This document shows, in pieces, positions 55,752 through 64,000 of a DNA stretch of 64,000 bases. The DNA is from Bacteroidales bacterium (GTDB lineage Bacteria > Bacteroidota > Bacteroidia > Bacteroidales > F082), in NCBI GenBank assembly GCA_015491905.1, contig WGGC01000041.1, positions 26,758 through 90,757 of the forward strand, written 5' to 3'. Position 1 is the stretch's first letter. Each line of letters begins with the position of its first letter. A program made the position numbers and the translations under genes. The notes beneath the pieces are model-generated. The model saw nothing but the letters and a program-made list of their open reading frames with translations, ran no database searches and had not been told where the DNA came from.

Positions 55752-58175
55752 ATGAACAGGGTGACAAAACATATTATCTCACCCTTGTTTATATTATTTT
55801 ATCTACTTATATCTCAAAATACAATTGCTCAAAAAGCAATTGTATTTGACTTACAGACAGACAGGCCTATATCTAATGTTCTGGTTTCCAATATAAGCCA
55901 TTCCAAAACTGCCCTGACAAATATTTTTGGGAATTTTAATATGTCTTTATTCAAAAAAAGTGACACTTTAATTTTTCAACATTCTTCTTTTTTTAAAAAG
56001 ATTATCACTTATAAAGAAATTAAAAAAAATCATTTCAAAATCGGACTTAATGAAAGGTTTATAAATTTACAAGAAGTGATGATTTCTGCAAATAAGTGGA
56101 AAACTGTAAAAAATGAAATCGCAAACTACATTGTAACTATTCCAAAAAAAAGTATCGTATTAAATATGCCTCCTACAACAGCAGACATGCTCTCTGATAA
56201 TAACCAAATATTTGTACAGAAAAGTCAGTTAGGCGGAGGAAGTCCAATAATTAGAGGTTTTGCTGCCAACAGAATACTACTTATTGTTGATGGTGTTAGA
56301 TTAAACAATGCAATATACCGGAGTGGAAACCTTCAAAATATTTTGCAGGTTGATGTAAACAGTATTCAAAATACTGAAATTATTTTTGGACCCGGAACAA
56401 ATATATATGGCAGTGACGCACTGGGTGGTGTAATTGATGTTCAAATGATAAAACCTGTACTTAATATAACTCCAAAATGGAAAACATCAGGGCATACATA
56501 CATAAGGGCAGGAACCGCTGCCAAAGAAAGAACATTTCATACAGATATAAATATTGCCAATAACAGGTTAGGATTTTTAAGTTCATTTAGCATTACACAC
56601 TTTGACGACTTAAAGATGGGAACTAAAGGATATCCTGAACTTGAACAATTGCAGTATGTAACCCGAATAAAAGGGAAAGATACAATTGTAAAAAACACCA
56701 ATCCCAATATTCAAAAATTTTCCGGATATACCCAGCGAAACTTTCTTCAAAAAATCCGTTATAACTTTGATGATAAATCTCAATTAAATGCCGGTTTTTA
56801 TTTTAGTAATACTTCTCCTGTTTCCAGATATGACAGGTTAATTCAAATATCAAAAGGAAAATTAAAATATGCTCAGTGGGATTATTCCCCTCAATCGTGG
56901 ATGATGGCAAATATATCCCTTAAAAAATTTAAGATAACACGTATTTGGGACAAATCCCTTTTCAACATGTCTTATCAATTAATTAAGGAGGGAAGAAATG
57001 ACAGAAAATACCAAAGCAACTGGTTACGCAAACGCCTTGAGAAAGTAAATGTCCTATCATTTACTGCTGATTTCAACAAGAAATTAAATCATAACAAATG
57101 GTTGTTTTATGGAATTTTAATAAATTTTAATAACATTTTTTCATCTGGAATAAAGCAAAATATAATAACCGGAGAATTAAAATCTACATCAAGTCGATAC
57201 CCCGACGGAGGAAGTCAGGCATTTCAATCCGGGGCTTACATCTCTATTAAAAAAATATTTGAAAATATTCCTTTAACGTTTATTGGTGGAATAAGATTAT
57301 CTCAAGCATCTCTTAAATCAAACTTTATTGACACCTCCTATTATCATTTACCTTTTACTAAAATTAAATTAAACAATAATGCTATTACAGGAAGTGTAGG
57401 TATTAACTATCATCCGGGTACGTATAATATCAGAGCCAACTTTTCATCGGGGTTCAGGGCACCAAATTTGGATGATGTAGCTAAAGTTTTCGACTCAGAG
57501 CCCGGAAATGTAGTAGTTCCCAATAAAAATTTAAAACCTGAGTATATATATAATATAGGCATTGGCATCCAAAAGAATTTTAAAAAATGGGCTGAATTTG
57601 AAATTAATATTTTTTACTCTTACCTAAATAATGCCATGGTAAGACGTAATTTTAACCTTAACGGACAAGACTCAATTTATTATGATGGAACATTAAGCCG
57701 TGTTCAGGCAGTAGTAAATACAGGTTGGGCAACTATTTACGGGTTTAGTGCAGATATAGATATTCAACCTGTACCATACTTTGGTTTAAAAGGACATCTG
57801 ACTTTTACAAAAGGAAGCGATGATTCCGGTAATTCATTAAGGCATATACCACCGGTTTTCGGTGCAACAGATTTTTATTTTGAAAAAGATAAATTGCGTC
57901 TGCTTATAAATATTGAATTCAATGGAGAAGTTCCTTATAACCAACTTGCTCCTTCAGAGAGAAATAAAGCATATTTATACGTATTAAACAAGTCCGGACT
58001 TCCGTACTCTCCATCCTGGGTAACCTATAATTTTAAGGGGACTTATGCGTTGAGCAACAAATTTCTGCTTAGTTTTGCAATTGAAAACATTACTGATTAT
58101 CGTTACAGGCCTTATTCATCAGGGATAAGTGCTCCCGGGCGTAATTTTGCGGCCGGATTACGATATCGATTTTAA
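55752..58175 (+). CDS. TonB-dependent outer-membrane receptor, heme-receptor-like
   Basis: An 807-aa receptor with signal peptide (to IAQ, about residue 27), a carboxypeptidase-like beta domain (28-100), the plug (about 125-230, with GGGSPIIRGFAANRILLIVDGVR and GSDALGGVI) and a beta-barrel ending in a C-terminal Phe (YRF). The barrel has FRAPNLDD followed by NKNLKPE, like HmuR/HemR heme receptors, though the histidines of that group cannot be confirmed here. Heme or a siderophore is the likely ligand. It is followed nine bases later by a truncated hemoglobin gene. Confidence 0.9.
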   Translation: MNRVTKHIISPLFILFYLLISQNTIAQKAIVFDLQTDRPISNVLVSNISHSKTALTNIFGNFNMSLFKKSDTLIFQHSSFFKKIITYKEIKKNHFKIGLNERFINLQEVMISANKWKTVKNEIANYIVTIPKKSIVLNMPPTTADMLSDNNQIFVQKSQLGGGSPIIRGFAANRILLIVDGVRLNNAIYRSGNLQNILQVDVNSIQNTEIIFGPGTNIYGSDALGGVIDVQMIKPVLNITPKWKTSGHTYIRAGTAAKERTFHTDINIANNRLGFLSSFSITHFDDLKMGTKGYPELEQLQYVTRIKGKDTIVKNTNPNIQKFSGYTQRNFLQKIRYNFDDKSQLNAGFYFSNTSPVSRYDRLIQISKGKLKYAQWDYSPQSWMMANISLKKFKITRIWDKSLFNMSYQLIKEGRNDRKYQSNWLRKRLEKVNVLSFTADFNKKLNHNKWLFYGILINFNNIFSSGIKQNIITGELKSTSSRYPDGGSQAFQSGAYISIKKIFENIPLTFIGGIRLSQASLKSNFIDTSYYHLPFTKIKLNNNAITGSVGINYHPGTYNIRANFSSGFRAPNLDDVAKVFDSEPGNVVVPNKNLKPEYIYNIGIGIQKNFKKWAEFEINIFYSYLNNAMVRRNFNLNGQDSIYYDGTLSRVQAVVNTGWATIYGFSADIDIQPVPYFGLKGHLTFTKGSDDSGNSLRHIPPVFGATDFYFEKDKLRLLINIEFNGEVPYNQLAPSERNKAYLYVLNKSGLPYSPSWVTYNFKGTYALSNKFLLSFAIENITDYRYRPYSSGISAPGRNFAAGLRYRF

Positions 58176-58184
58176 ATTTAAAAA

Positions 58185-58550
58185 ATGAAAGTTAGTTATT
58201 ACGATAAAATAGGCGAGGAAAATATTAGACAGCTGATACATGATTTTTACGAAGGAATAAAACAAGACCCTGTAATGTCGCCGATGTATGAAGGCGATTT
58301 TGAAGGAGCTGAAGAAAGATTATTTTTATTTATGATTCAGTATCTGGGTGGCCCTACAACATATTCGGAAAAAAGAGGACATCCTGCACTAAAACGAAGG
58401 CATTTCCCCTTCCCTGTTGATGATGAATCGATATCTGCATGGTTGAAGAATATGCGTGCAGCCTTGGACAAATCCAATATCCAAAAGCAATACAAAGAAT
58501 TTCTTTGGACTTACTTTAAAAATACTGCTGAGTTTTTGAGAAACCGGTAA
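58185..58550 (+). CDS. Truncated hemoglobin, group II (trHbO-like)
   Basis: A 121-aa 2-over-2 globin. The B10 Tyr is Tyr22 (FYEGI), and the proximal His is His73 in RRHFPFPV, with the group II signature YSEKRGHPALK. Such globins bind O2 or NO and often function in NO detoxification or redox sensing. It lies in an apparent operon with yidC and the heme-receptor-like gene. Confidence 0.92.
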   Translation: MKVSYYDKIGEENIRQLIHDFYEGIKQDPVMSPMYEGDFEGAEERLFLFMIQYLGGPTTYSEKRGHPALKRRHFPFPVDDESISAWLKNMRAALDKSNIQKQYKEFLWTYFKNTAEFLRNR

Positions 58551-58575
58551 TAAAGCTTCACGAAAAAATATTTCT

Positions 58576-58998
58576 TTATGACAGCTTTCTATTTTGAATA
58601 TAATAATCCAGAGTATGATCCCGTATAAAATCTCTGAATTTTTTTGTCATTTGGATGGTAACATCTTCAAATATACATGAATCAAAAGGGCAAGTTGGAT
58701 GGTTTAAGGGACATTTATTTACAACTAATTTCCCTTCAATAGACTCATAAATATCCTGTAGAGATACTTCTTTAGGACTTTTAATTAAATAGAAACCACC
58801 AGAAGGACCGCGTGTTGATCCTAAAAAACCATCTTTAACAAGTTTTTGCATTACTTTCGAAATATGAAATTTGGAACTGCCGGTTTTTTCTGCTAATTCA
58901 TTTACATTTATATGAGCCTTTTCTCCCAGTAATGCAATAATTACCATTGAATGTAACCCTATAGAAACTGCTTCGGTAATATTTACGACTTTAGCCAT
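58576..58998 (-). CDS. Rrf2-family regulator with three conserved Cys
   Basis: A 140-aa winged-helix regulator (VNELAEKTGSSKFHISKVMQKLVKDGFLGSTRGPSGGFYL). Cys96, Cys103 and Cys108 (C-x6-C-x4-C) occupy the place of the iron-sulfur ligands of IscR and NsrR. It could sense iron, redox or NO. It is convergent with the hemoglobin gene and divergent from the metal exporter, with a dyad between. Target genes are inferred from position. Confidence 0.88.
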   Translation of the reverse strand: MAKVVNITEAVSIGLHSMVIIALLGEKAHINVNELAEKTGSSKFHISKVMQKLVKDGFLGSTRGPSGGFYLIKSPKEVSLQDIYESIEGKLVVNKCPLNHPTCPFDSCIFEDVTIQMTKKFRDFIRDHTLDYYIQNRKLS

Positions 58999-59022
58999 TT
59001 TATTAAATTTAGTATTTCATGG

Positions 59023-59030
59023 CAAAAATA
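59023..59030 (-). promoter_or_regulatory. Candidate -7 box for the Rrf2 gene
   Basis: TATTTTTG on the minus strand, 24 bases before the Rrf2 ATG, fits TAnnTTTG. Confidence 0.45.
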
Positions 59031-59052
59031 CGTATTTACAACATAAAATTTC

Positions 59053-59079
59053 AAATTGATTGTTATAAAAGAACAATTT
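59053..59079. promoter_or_regulatory. Candidate Rrf2 operator dyad
   Basis: AAATTG (59053-59058) mirrors CAATTT (59074-59079), and inside them TTGTT (60-64) mirrors AACAA (72-76). It lies between the two divergent -7 boxes, near the -33 side of each, a classic place for a repressor. Confidence 0.45.
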
Positions 59080-59132
59080 AATATGATTATAAACAACCGG
59101 GTAAATAGACTGGTTATGATAAAATTATTGTT

Positions 59133-59140
59133 TAATTTTG
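59133..59140 (+). promoter_or_regulatory. Candidate -7 box for the exporter gene
   Basis: TAATTTTG, 14 bases before the exporter ATG, fits TAnnTTTG. Confidence 0.45.
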
Positions 59141-59154
59141 ACAAAAAAATATAA

Positions 59155-60231
59155 ATGGTTTCAATTGTAGAAGTCACAAAGCAAACATTAATAATTACCC
59201 TTTTTGTAATGTCTATGATGTTAATTATAGAATACTTAAATGTATTTACAAAAGGGCTATGGAGTAAAGGCCTTGAAAAAAGCAAATGGAAGCAGCTACT
59301 ACTTGGAACTTCACTTGGAATAATTCCAGGCTGTTTGGGAGCCTATACTTCCGTTTCTATTTATGTACATGATTTAATGAGCACCGGTTCTATTGTTGCC
59401 ACAATGATTGCTACTTCTGGCGATGAAGCCTTTGCAATGTTTTCATTATTTCCTGAGAAAGCACTTATATTAAATCTTATATTATTTCCTGTTGCAATTA
59501 TTTCAGGGTTTATTGTTGATCGGTTTATCAAAAAAAATCTGATTCCACATGTTACAAATAAACATTTTCATGTGCATCAGATTCCTGAATGTACAGGCTT
59601 TGAACCAAAAACTATTAAACAACAACTTACACATTTTACTCCTACACGAGCCTTATTATTAGTAAGTGTACTTTTTTTTGTTACCTTTTTTATTTTGGAT
59701 GAACAGCTGACAGGAGGTTCTTTGCACCAACTAGTTCATATAGGCAAGCAACAATCCGGAGGAGAAGATCCTATATGGATTAAAATAACATTTTATATTG
59801 TAATTGGGCTGTCAACACTAGTATTACTAATTGTAAATGATCACTTTTTGGAAAAACATTTATGGGGTCACATTATAAAAAAACATTTTTTGAAAATCTT
59901 TTTATGGACATTTTTTACTTTGCTGTTCATTGCAGTCCTCATGAAATATTTTGACCTGAGTCAATTGGTTCATCATAATTTAATTTGGGTTTTAATTGCA
60001 GCTGTTTTAATTGGATTTATTCCTGAATCTGGACCTCACTTGGTTTTTGTGTTTTTATTTGCCAATGGTACTATTCCATTTAGCATATTAATTGCCAGTT
60101 CAATTGTTCAGGACGGTCATGGTAGTTTGCCACTACTGGCAGAATCAAGAAAAGCATTTTTTATTGTAAAAGGAATAAATATGCTTGTAGGGTTTATAAT
60201 TGGAATAGCAGGGTTAGCATTAGGTATTTAA
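59155..60231 (+). CDS. Putative ten-helix heavy-metal exporter (ArsP_2/PF11449 type)
   Basis: A 358-aa polytopic membrane protein with about ten helices in two related halves: GTSLGIIPGCLGAYTSVSIYVHDLMS and later GFIPESGPHLVFVFLF with IVQDGHGSLPLLAESRKAF. A His-rich loop (KHFHVHQIPEC, about 137-149) may bind metal. This is the family annotated as putative manganese or arsenic-type transporter. Metal identity is unknown. Its control by the divergent Rrf2 regulator is suggested by the dyad. Confidence 0.8.
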   Translation: MVSIVEVTKQTLIITLFVMSMMLIIEYLNVFTKGLWSKGLEKSKWKQLLLGTSLGIIPGCLGAYTSVSIYVHDLMSTGSIVATMIATSGDEAFAMFSLFPEKALILNLILFPVAIISGFIVDRFIKKNLIPHVTNKHFHVHQIPECTGFEPKTIKQQLTHFTPTRALLLVSVLFFVTFFILDEQLTGGSLHQLVHIGKQQSGGEDPIWIKITFYIVIGLSTLVLLIVNDHFLEKHLWGHIIKKHFLKIFLWTFFTLLFIAVLMKYFDLSQLVHHNLIWVLIAAVLIGFIPESGPHLVFVFLFANGTIPFSILIASSIVQDGHGSLPLLAESRKAFFIVKGINMLVGFIIGIAGLALGI

Positions 60232-60238
60232 TTTTATT

Positions 60239-60246
60239 TACTTTTG
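60239..60246 (+). promoter_or_regulatory. Candidate -7 box for the universal stress gene
   Basis: TACTTTTG, 46 bases before the ATG, fits TAnnTTTG. Confidence 0.45.
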
Positions 60247-60292
60247 TAAAAACAGACGGAGAAAATTATATTAAAAAAACCAAACATAACAT

Positions 60293-61198
60293 ATGAGCAT
60301 TTTCAAAAAAAAAGATGAAGAAAAGATGAAAACCATATTAATTCCGGTTGACTTTTCAGATGGCAGCCTGAACTCATGTAAATATGCCCTTTATATTTCA
60401 GGAAAAGAAAAAGTATCCTTACACCTGTATCATATTTATAATGATCAGGTGATGATTCCTGACAGCAGCTTTCCCAGTGGACTAGATACGGATACATTTT
60501 TTAATGCAGATATAATTTTAGCTTTAAAAGATCAGGCAGAAAGGTCTATGCACGAATTAGTTGATACGCTTGAGGAATATATAAAAAAAGAAAAATTACA
60601 GGCTACCATTTCCTTTTCATTAGAAGGTGGAGATCCTCAGTGGGAAATTACTGAAGCAATTAAAGAAACACAACCGGATTTTGTTGTTATGGGAACAAGA
60701 GGTACCGGAAAAAAAGGATTTCTGGAAGGACATATGGCAGAAAAAATAATGAGAAAAGCTTATGTGCCTGTGCTTGCCGTTCCTGAAAATTTTACAGATT
60801 TTAGTCTTTCAAATATATTATATCTAACTAACTTTAATCCTCTGGACATATATATAATAGAAAGAATTTTTTCTCTTTTAAACGCAAAAGCATTTAAATT
60901 ACATGTTTACCACTTGGTTTTTAATGATAATAATAAAAAAGCCGGCCTTTTGATGCAGGAACTTGAAAAAGCCTTTGATAAAGAAAAAAAAGAAAAGAAA
61001 ATAAATTTTTCAATAATAAACACCAATAATAAACAGGAAACTTTAAATAAGATTTCAAAAGAAAACAATATAGATATGATTGCTTTATTGTCTGAAAAGA
61101 AACATTCCCTTAAGGATTTATTTTCATCTCATGAAATAAGAGAAAAAGACCTGTTTGAATTGAAACTTCCTGTTATAGAATTACATACAACTATATAA
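60293..61198 (+). CDS. Universal stress protein with two Usp domains
   Basis: A 301-aa tandem Usp protein. The first domain has MKTILIPVDFSDGS and the ATP-binding GTRGTGKKGFLEGHMAEKI. The second (about 165-301) has lost the glycine motif. Tandem Usp proteins of this type support survival under starvation or metal and oxidant stress. A second start (Met12, 60326) is possible. Located after the metal exporter but with its own -7 box. Confidence 0.88.
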   Translation: MSIFKKKDEEKMKTILIPVDFSDGSLNSCKYALYISGKEKVSLHLYHIYNDQVMIPDSSFPSGLDTDTFFNADIILALKDQAERSMHELVDTLEEYIKKEKLQATISFSLEGGDPQWEITEAIKETQPDFVVMGTRGTGKKGFLEGHMAEKIMRKAYVPVLAVPENFTDFSLSNILYLTNFNPLDIYIIERIFSLLNAKAFKLHVYHLVFNDNNKKAGLLMQELEKAFDKEKKEKKINFSIINTNNKQETLNKISKENNIDMIALLSEKKHSLKDLFSSHEIREKDLFELKLPVIELHTTI

Positions 61199-61206
61199 TA
61201 AAAAAA

Positions 61207-61240
61207 CAAAAGCGGAATCTAAAATTATGATTCCGCTTTT
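61207..61240 (+). terminator. Terminator after the universal stress gene
   Basis: AAAAGCGGAATC/GATTCCGCTTTT, a 12-bp stem with a 9-nt loop followed by T. Confidence 0.85.
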
Positions 61241-61316
61241 TCTCAAATCCCAAACTTGCTTTATCTTTTTATATTTAATAAAAATTATATATCTATAATT
61301 TTTATTAAACAATTCT

Positions 61317-61838
61317 TTAAAACCGCATTATAATACTAACTCCTACAGGAATTTTCCTATTATCTGTTAATGACATATCCGAACCAAAATAAGGTCTAAC
61401 ACCTATATTAAACGAGGTTTTTTGTTTTGCCCTATGGGCTAAATCATTAACTTTTGCAACTTTCACAGCATCGAATATTGACCAGACACCTACAACTCCG
61501 GCACCAATTGATCCCAGTGCCACAAGTCCCCAGCCGGCACCACCAGCTCCACCGTTTGCAATATTTCTTGCTGCCATATTTGCACCTATTGCATAAATGG
61601 CCCAACAGCCTGCATAACTACCGAAGAAAATCAAACCACGTTTTGTTTCTCCTGCCAGGGCCTGCCCTAAGCCTGGTACCAAAAAGGACTCAAGACCAGC
61701 CAATGTTGGATTATATGGATCTCCTGATTGATAAGAAAAATCATGAACATCATACTTTGTCTTATTTACACTATACTGAGAATATGAAAGATTGCTCAGT
61801 AAAAGAAAACTAATAAAAATGATAATAAACTTTTTCAT
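61317..61838 (-). CDS. Small exported membrane protein (DUF5683-like)
   Basis: A 173-aa protein with a signal peptide (residues 1-20), a LVPGLGQALAGETKRG motif resembling TM2/DUF5683 proteins, two membrane helices (about 70-90 and 103-122) rich in Gly/Ala, and a C-terminal beta segment ending IIMRF, like an outer-membrane strand. Function unknown. The motif is known from Bacteroidota proteins of unknown function only; confidence in the family is moderate. Confidence 0.6.
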   Translation of the reverse strand: MKKFIIIFISFLLLSNLSYSQYSVNKTKYDVHDFSYQSGDPYNPTLAGLESFLVPGLGQALAGETKRGLIFFGSYAGCWAIYAIGANMAARNIANGGAGGAGWGLVALGSIGAGVVGVWSIFDAVKVAKVNDLAHRAKQKTSFNIGVRPYFGSDMSLTDNRKIPVGVSIIMRF

Positions 61839-62218
61839 AAGATAATTTTTTAAAATTTAATAATTAATTATAAAATATATATTGATTGGAATCCGGATAA
61901 CAACAAGAAGAAAAAAAATACAATTTCAAAAATATAAATTTGGCTAGCCATGAATCATATCATTTCGTACAAAAAATGATCATTTGGTAAAAATATTTTT
62001 TCAACAGATAATTATCCTGTTCCAAATAATTTCAAAAAACAAAAGAACTTAACAAAAAATAATTGTTTTATTTATATTAACTTATTACGAAATACTGTGA
62101 ATTTTTTCACGTTTTAATAATTTTGTATTTCATTGGTCAAATGTAACTTTCCATGATTGAATAATCCTTTTCCTGTATGATTTAATAATTATTCAATCAT
62201 GGTAGTTTCATATTTTTT
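61839..62218. other. 380-base intergenic region
   Basis: No gene seen. It holds the palindrome TGGCTAGCCA (61941-61950), the near-identical direct repeats TCATTTCGTA (61960-61969) and TCATTTGGTA (61980-61989), 20 bases apart, and a 15-bp inverted repeat near its right end. Confidence 0.5.
62151..62202 (-). terminator. 15-bp inverted repeat downstream of the T9SS gene
   Basis: CCATGATTGAATAAT (62151-62165) and ATTATTCAATCATGG (62188-62202) are perfect complements around a 22-nt loop. It begins 17 bases after the stop codon of the T9SS gene. There is no T-run on the minus strand, so it may be an mRNA-stabilising hairpin or a protein-binding site rather than a simple terminator. Confidence 0.55.
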
Positions 62219-64000
62219 CTATTTTATATATATCATTCTTTTAACTACATATTTATTATTTAGCCTTAAGCGATAGAATAAAATACCGGTAGTTTTCAAT
62301 TTTGGTTTATAAATAATTTTATAGCTGCCGCTATTCATCACACCATCAACAGGAGTTTTTATTACCTGACCTATGGAATTAATTATTTCCAATTTTACAT
62401 GTTTCCTTTCCGGTAAAGTAAAAGATATAGTAGTTTGTTGAGAAAACGGATTAGGATAATTCTTTAACATTAACTTATCTTGATTAGGATAATAATCTGC
62501 TATTCCGGTTGTCCCTTGTTTAACCTCCACATTATCAATAGCCATCAGGTCGCCATCATTGCCAACATATTGCCATGCAAGCATAACGGATTGTTGCGCA
62601 TAACTACTTAAGTCAACAGTAACTTTTCTCCATTCCCATGCTTTACCATCGTTATCTGCTTCGCCGAGTTTTGTCCAGGTAGTGCCACCATCAATAGAAA
62701 TATGCAATATTACGGTAGCATTAGAAAGCCATTTTGAATTATAGCCGGCATAAAACTCAAGGATACTGGAGCCCGAAGGCAAGGTTACCGCCGGACTAAT
62801 CAACCATTCATCTTGATTTTCCGCAACATAAGGACATATTGCCGAATATTTGTTGGTTGAATCAATTTCATTGAAAGGATGGCTTGACGGGTTTCCTTTC
62901 ATCCATGTTTTTGCCGTATTGGTAATTTTCTGTGTCCATCCGGCAGGCGGAAAAGTTTCACCATCGAAATGTTCTTTCAGGAACACACTACCTCCTGAAC
63001 TACTACCCTTAATTATAGTTATTTTCCGGGAATCTCCTGCATCTGTATGACAATAATATTTACCAAAATAATCTTCATTACTATGAATATAATACCTTGA
63101 ACCGGTACCCCCTGTAATAGCTTGGCCGTCTTTATACCATTGCCAGGAGGTGGCAGAAGTTACATTAGCATTTAACCTGAACAAAGTAAAAGTGAAAGGC
63201 CCGTTAATTTCTATTAATTCATCGGTTGTACCATATTCCAATTTAGTACTATAAGTATTCCATGTACCGTTATTAATAATATCACCATAAGGATAAAGTG
63301 TATAATTATCTTTTACAAGTACAACGCCATTATTCAAAACATTTCCATGAATTTTTAAATGATTACTACTGGTTGAAATATTATAAAGCGTATCTCCACT
63401 ATTAATATTCAAATTTTTGCAAGCATGGCCATAACCATCCAAAATAACATTCCCATCAATAACAACATCATCATTTTCTGTCGGAACGACTCCGCCAATC
63501 CATGTGGAAGTATCTTTCCAGTAGCCTCCGGATGTAGTGGAAGTAATGACATTAGCAGAACTACCTTTTTGAAGTGTAATTTTCCTTGACTTGCCAGCAT
63601 CTGTCTGACAATAATACACCCCATACAAAACACTGTTATCTGTAGCGGCATTTATATCATAATTTTGAGCATTTGCTCCGCTAACAGCAGTATCATTTTT
63701 ATACCATTGCCATGTAGTGGCAGAAGATACATTAGCCTTTAACCGGAATCCGGCGTAAAGGGAATCTGCATTATTAAAGGTTTGGTCTGTCGTTCCATCC
63801 ATTGAAACTGTTCCCTGTTCCCAAACTCCATTATTAATAGCATTCCCCGTTATATCTATCGTAAAGCTCTCTTTGGTTATAACACCATTGTTTGTTAAAT
63901 CTCCTGTTACATAAAGTGTTCTGGAATAGCCATCCCTTGTTAAAGTGTCTTCCACTATAACATTACTGTTTATGAAGTGAACATTACCATCAGCTATCAC
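62219..64000 (-). CDS. T9SS-secreted modular surface protein, 3' part (5' end beyond window)
   Basis: The last 593 codons of a larger gene. Two copies of a roughly 170-residue unit come first. Each is a run of beta-helix-like strands (DGNV, NNGV, NNGTW) followed by an Ig-like stretch with ATTWQWYKN or ATSWQWYKD and GVYYC or GKYYC. Next is a jelly-roll like cleaved-adhesin/choice-of-anchor J (FDGETFPPAGW, WLISPAVTL, IDNVEV). The C-terminus (NYPNPF, GQVI, RLNNKYVVKRMIYIK) is a type A Por sorting domain, so the protein is exported by the type IX system to the cell surface. An adhesin or enzyme carrier role is likely. Confidence 0.88.
   Translation of the reverse strand: MIADGNVHFINSNVIVEDTLTRDGYSRTLYVTGDLTNNGVITKESFTIDITGNAINNGVWEQGTVSMDGTTDQTFNNADSLYAGFRLKANVSSATTWQWYKNDTAVSGANAQNYDINAATDNSVLYGVYYCQTDAGKSRKITLQKGSSANVITSTTSGGYWKDTSTWIGGVVPTENDDVVIDGNVILDGYGHACKNLNINSGDTLYNISTSSNHLKIHGNVLNNGVVLVKDNYTLYPYGDIINNGTWNTYSTKLEYGTTDELIEINGPFTFTLFRLNANVTSATSWQWYKDGQAITGGTGSRYYIHSNEDYFGKYYCHTDAGDSRKITIIKGSSSGGSVFLKEHFDGETFPPAGWTQKITNTAKTWMKGNPSSHPFNEIDSTNKYSAICPYVAENQDEWLISPAVTLPSGSSILEFYAGYNSKWLSNATVILHISIDGGTTWTKLGEADNDGKAWEWRKVTVDLSSYAQQSVMLAWQYVGNDGDLMAIDNVEVKQGTTGIADYYPNQDKLMLKNYPNPFSQQTTISFTLPERKHVKLEIINSIGQVIKTPVDGVMNSGSYKIIYKPKLKTTGILFYRLRLNNKYVVKRMIYIK

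Noticed and set aside
1..64000. CRISPR arrays, prophage, insertion sequences or defence islands
   Set aside because: No regularly spaced repeats, cas, phage structural, transposase or restriction genes were seen on either strand.

Overview
This 64 kb window comes from a low-GC member of the Bacteroidota. Several independent signs agree. Many genes start downstream of a TAnnTTTG box, the -7 element of the phylum's primary sigma factor. Shine-Dalgarno sequences are mostly weak. There is a complete alternative complex III operon, a type IX secretion (Por) sorting domain on a large secreted protein, a TonB-dependent receptor with an N-terminal carboxypeptidase-like domain, a TamL-like outer-membrane lipoprotein, and phylum-typical families (DUF3467, DUF4294, DUF6141). 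Most of the window is ordinary chromosomal core. I see no prophage, CRISPR array or complete insertion sequence.

Layout. 1-2 kb: truncated tamL-like gene (-), tRNA-Val, exported MsrA-MsrB fusion. 2.1-11.3 kb (-): quinol oxidation module actA-B-C-D-E-F followed by a UbiA-like membrane protein; ActA carries a recently duplicated N-terminal cytochrome c domain. 11.5-15.3 kb: pcm, a degenerate Gfo/Idh/MocA protein, a polyprenyl sugar-phosphate transferase and a DUF4294 protein. 15.4-18.9 kb (-): tRNA-Leu, tig, clpP and clpX, a folding and proteolysis unit. 19-24 kb: MazG-like pyrophosphohydrolase, THUMP rRNA methyltransferase, M20 dipeptidase, steroid-5-alpha-reductase-like protein and SDR epimerase. 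24.4-28.4 kb: rpsF-rpsR-rplI, a SpoU methyltransferase, a small Cys-rich membrane protein, a lipase-like hydrolase and DUF3467.

28.4-43.2 kb (-) is the information-processing core. In transcription order it runs rpsU, xerC, hpf, tRNA-Thr(TGT), tRNA-Tyr, tRNA-Gly, tRNA-Thr(GGT), tuf, tRNA-Trp, secE, nusG, rplK, rplA, rplJ, rplL, rpoB, rpoC. The four-tRNA string before tuf has the same order and anticodons as the Escherichia coli thrU-tyrU-glyT-thrT-tufB locus. 43.2-50.8 kb: S9 peptidase, DUF212 membrane protein, a second tRNA-Val followed by a compact GC-rich island, a glycosyltransferase/ECF-sigma pair and a long-form urocanate hydratase. 50.8-53.5 kb (-): SPFH protein, hydrolase, DUF6141 protein and ribbon-helix-helix protein, partly translationally coupled.

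53.8-61.2 kb: yidC, a heme-receptor-like TonB-dependent receptor and a truncated hemoglobin; then an Rrf2 regulator divergent from a heavy-metal exporter and a double universal stress protein. The window ends with a small exported membrane protein and the 3' part of a large T9SS-secreted modular protein.

The least explained items are: a GC-rich, foldable island directly after tRNA-Val(GAC); a consensus promoter built into the rpsU terminator hairpin; a large inverted-repeat structure between rplL and rpoB; the duplicated ActA cytochrome domain; and a dyad between the Rrf2 gene and the exporter.
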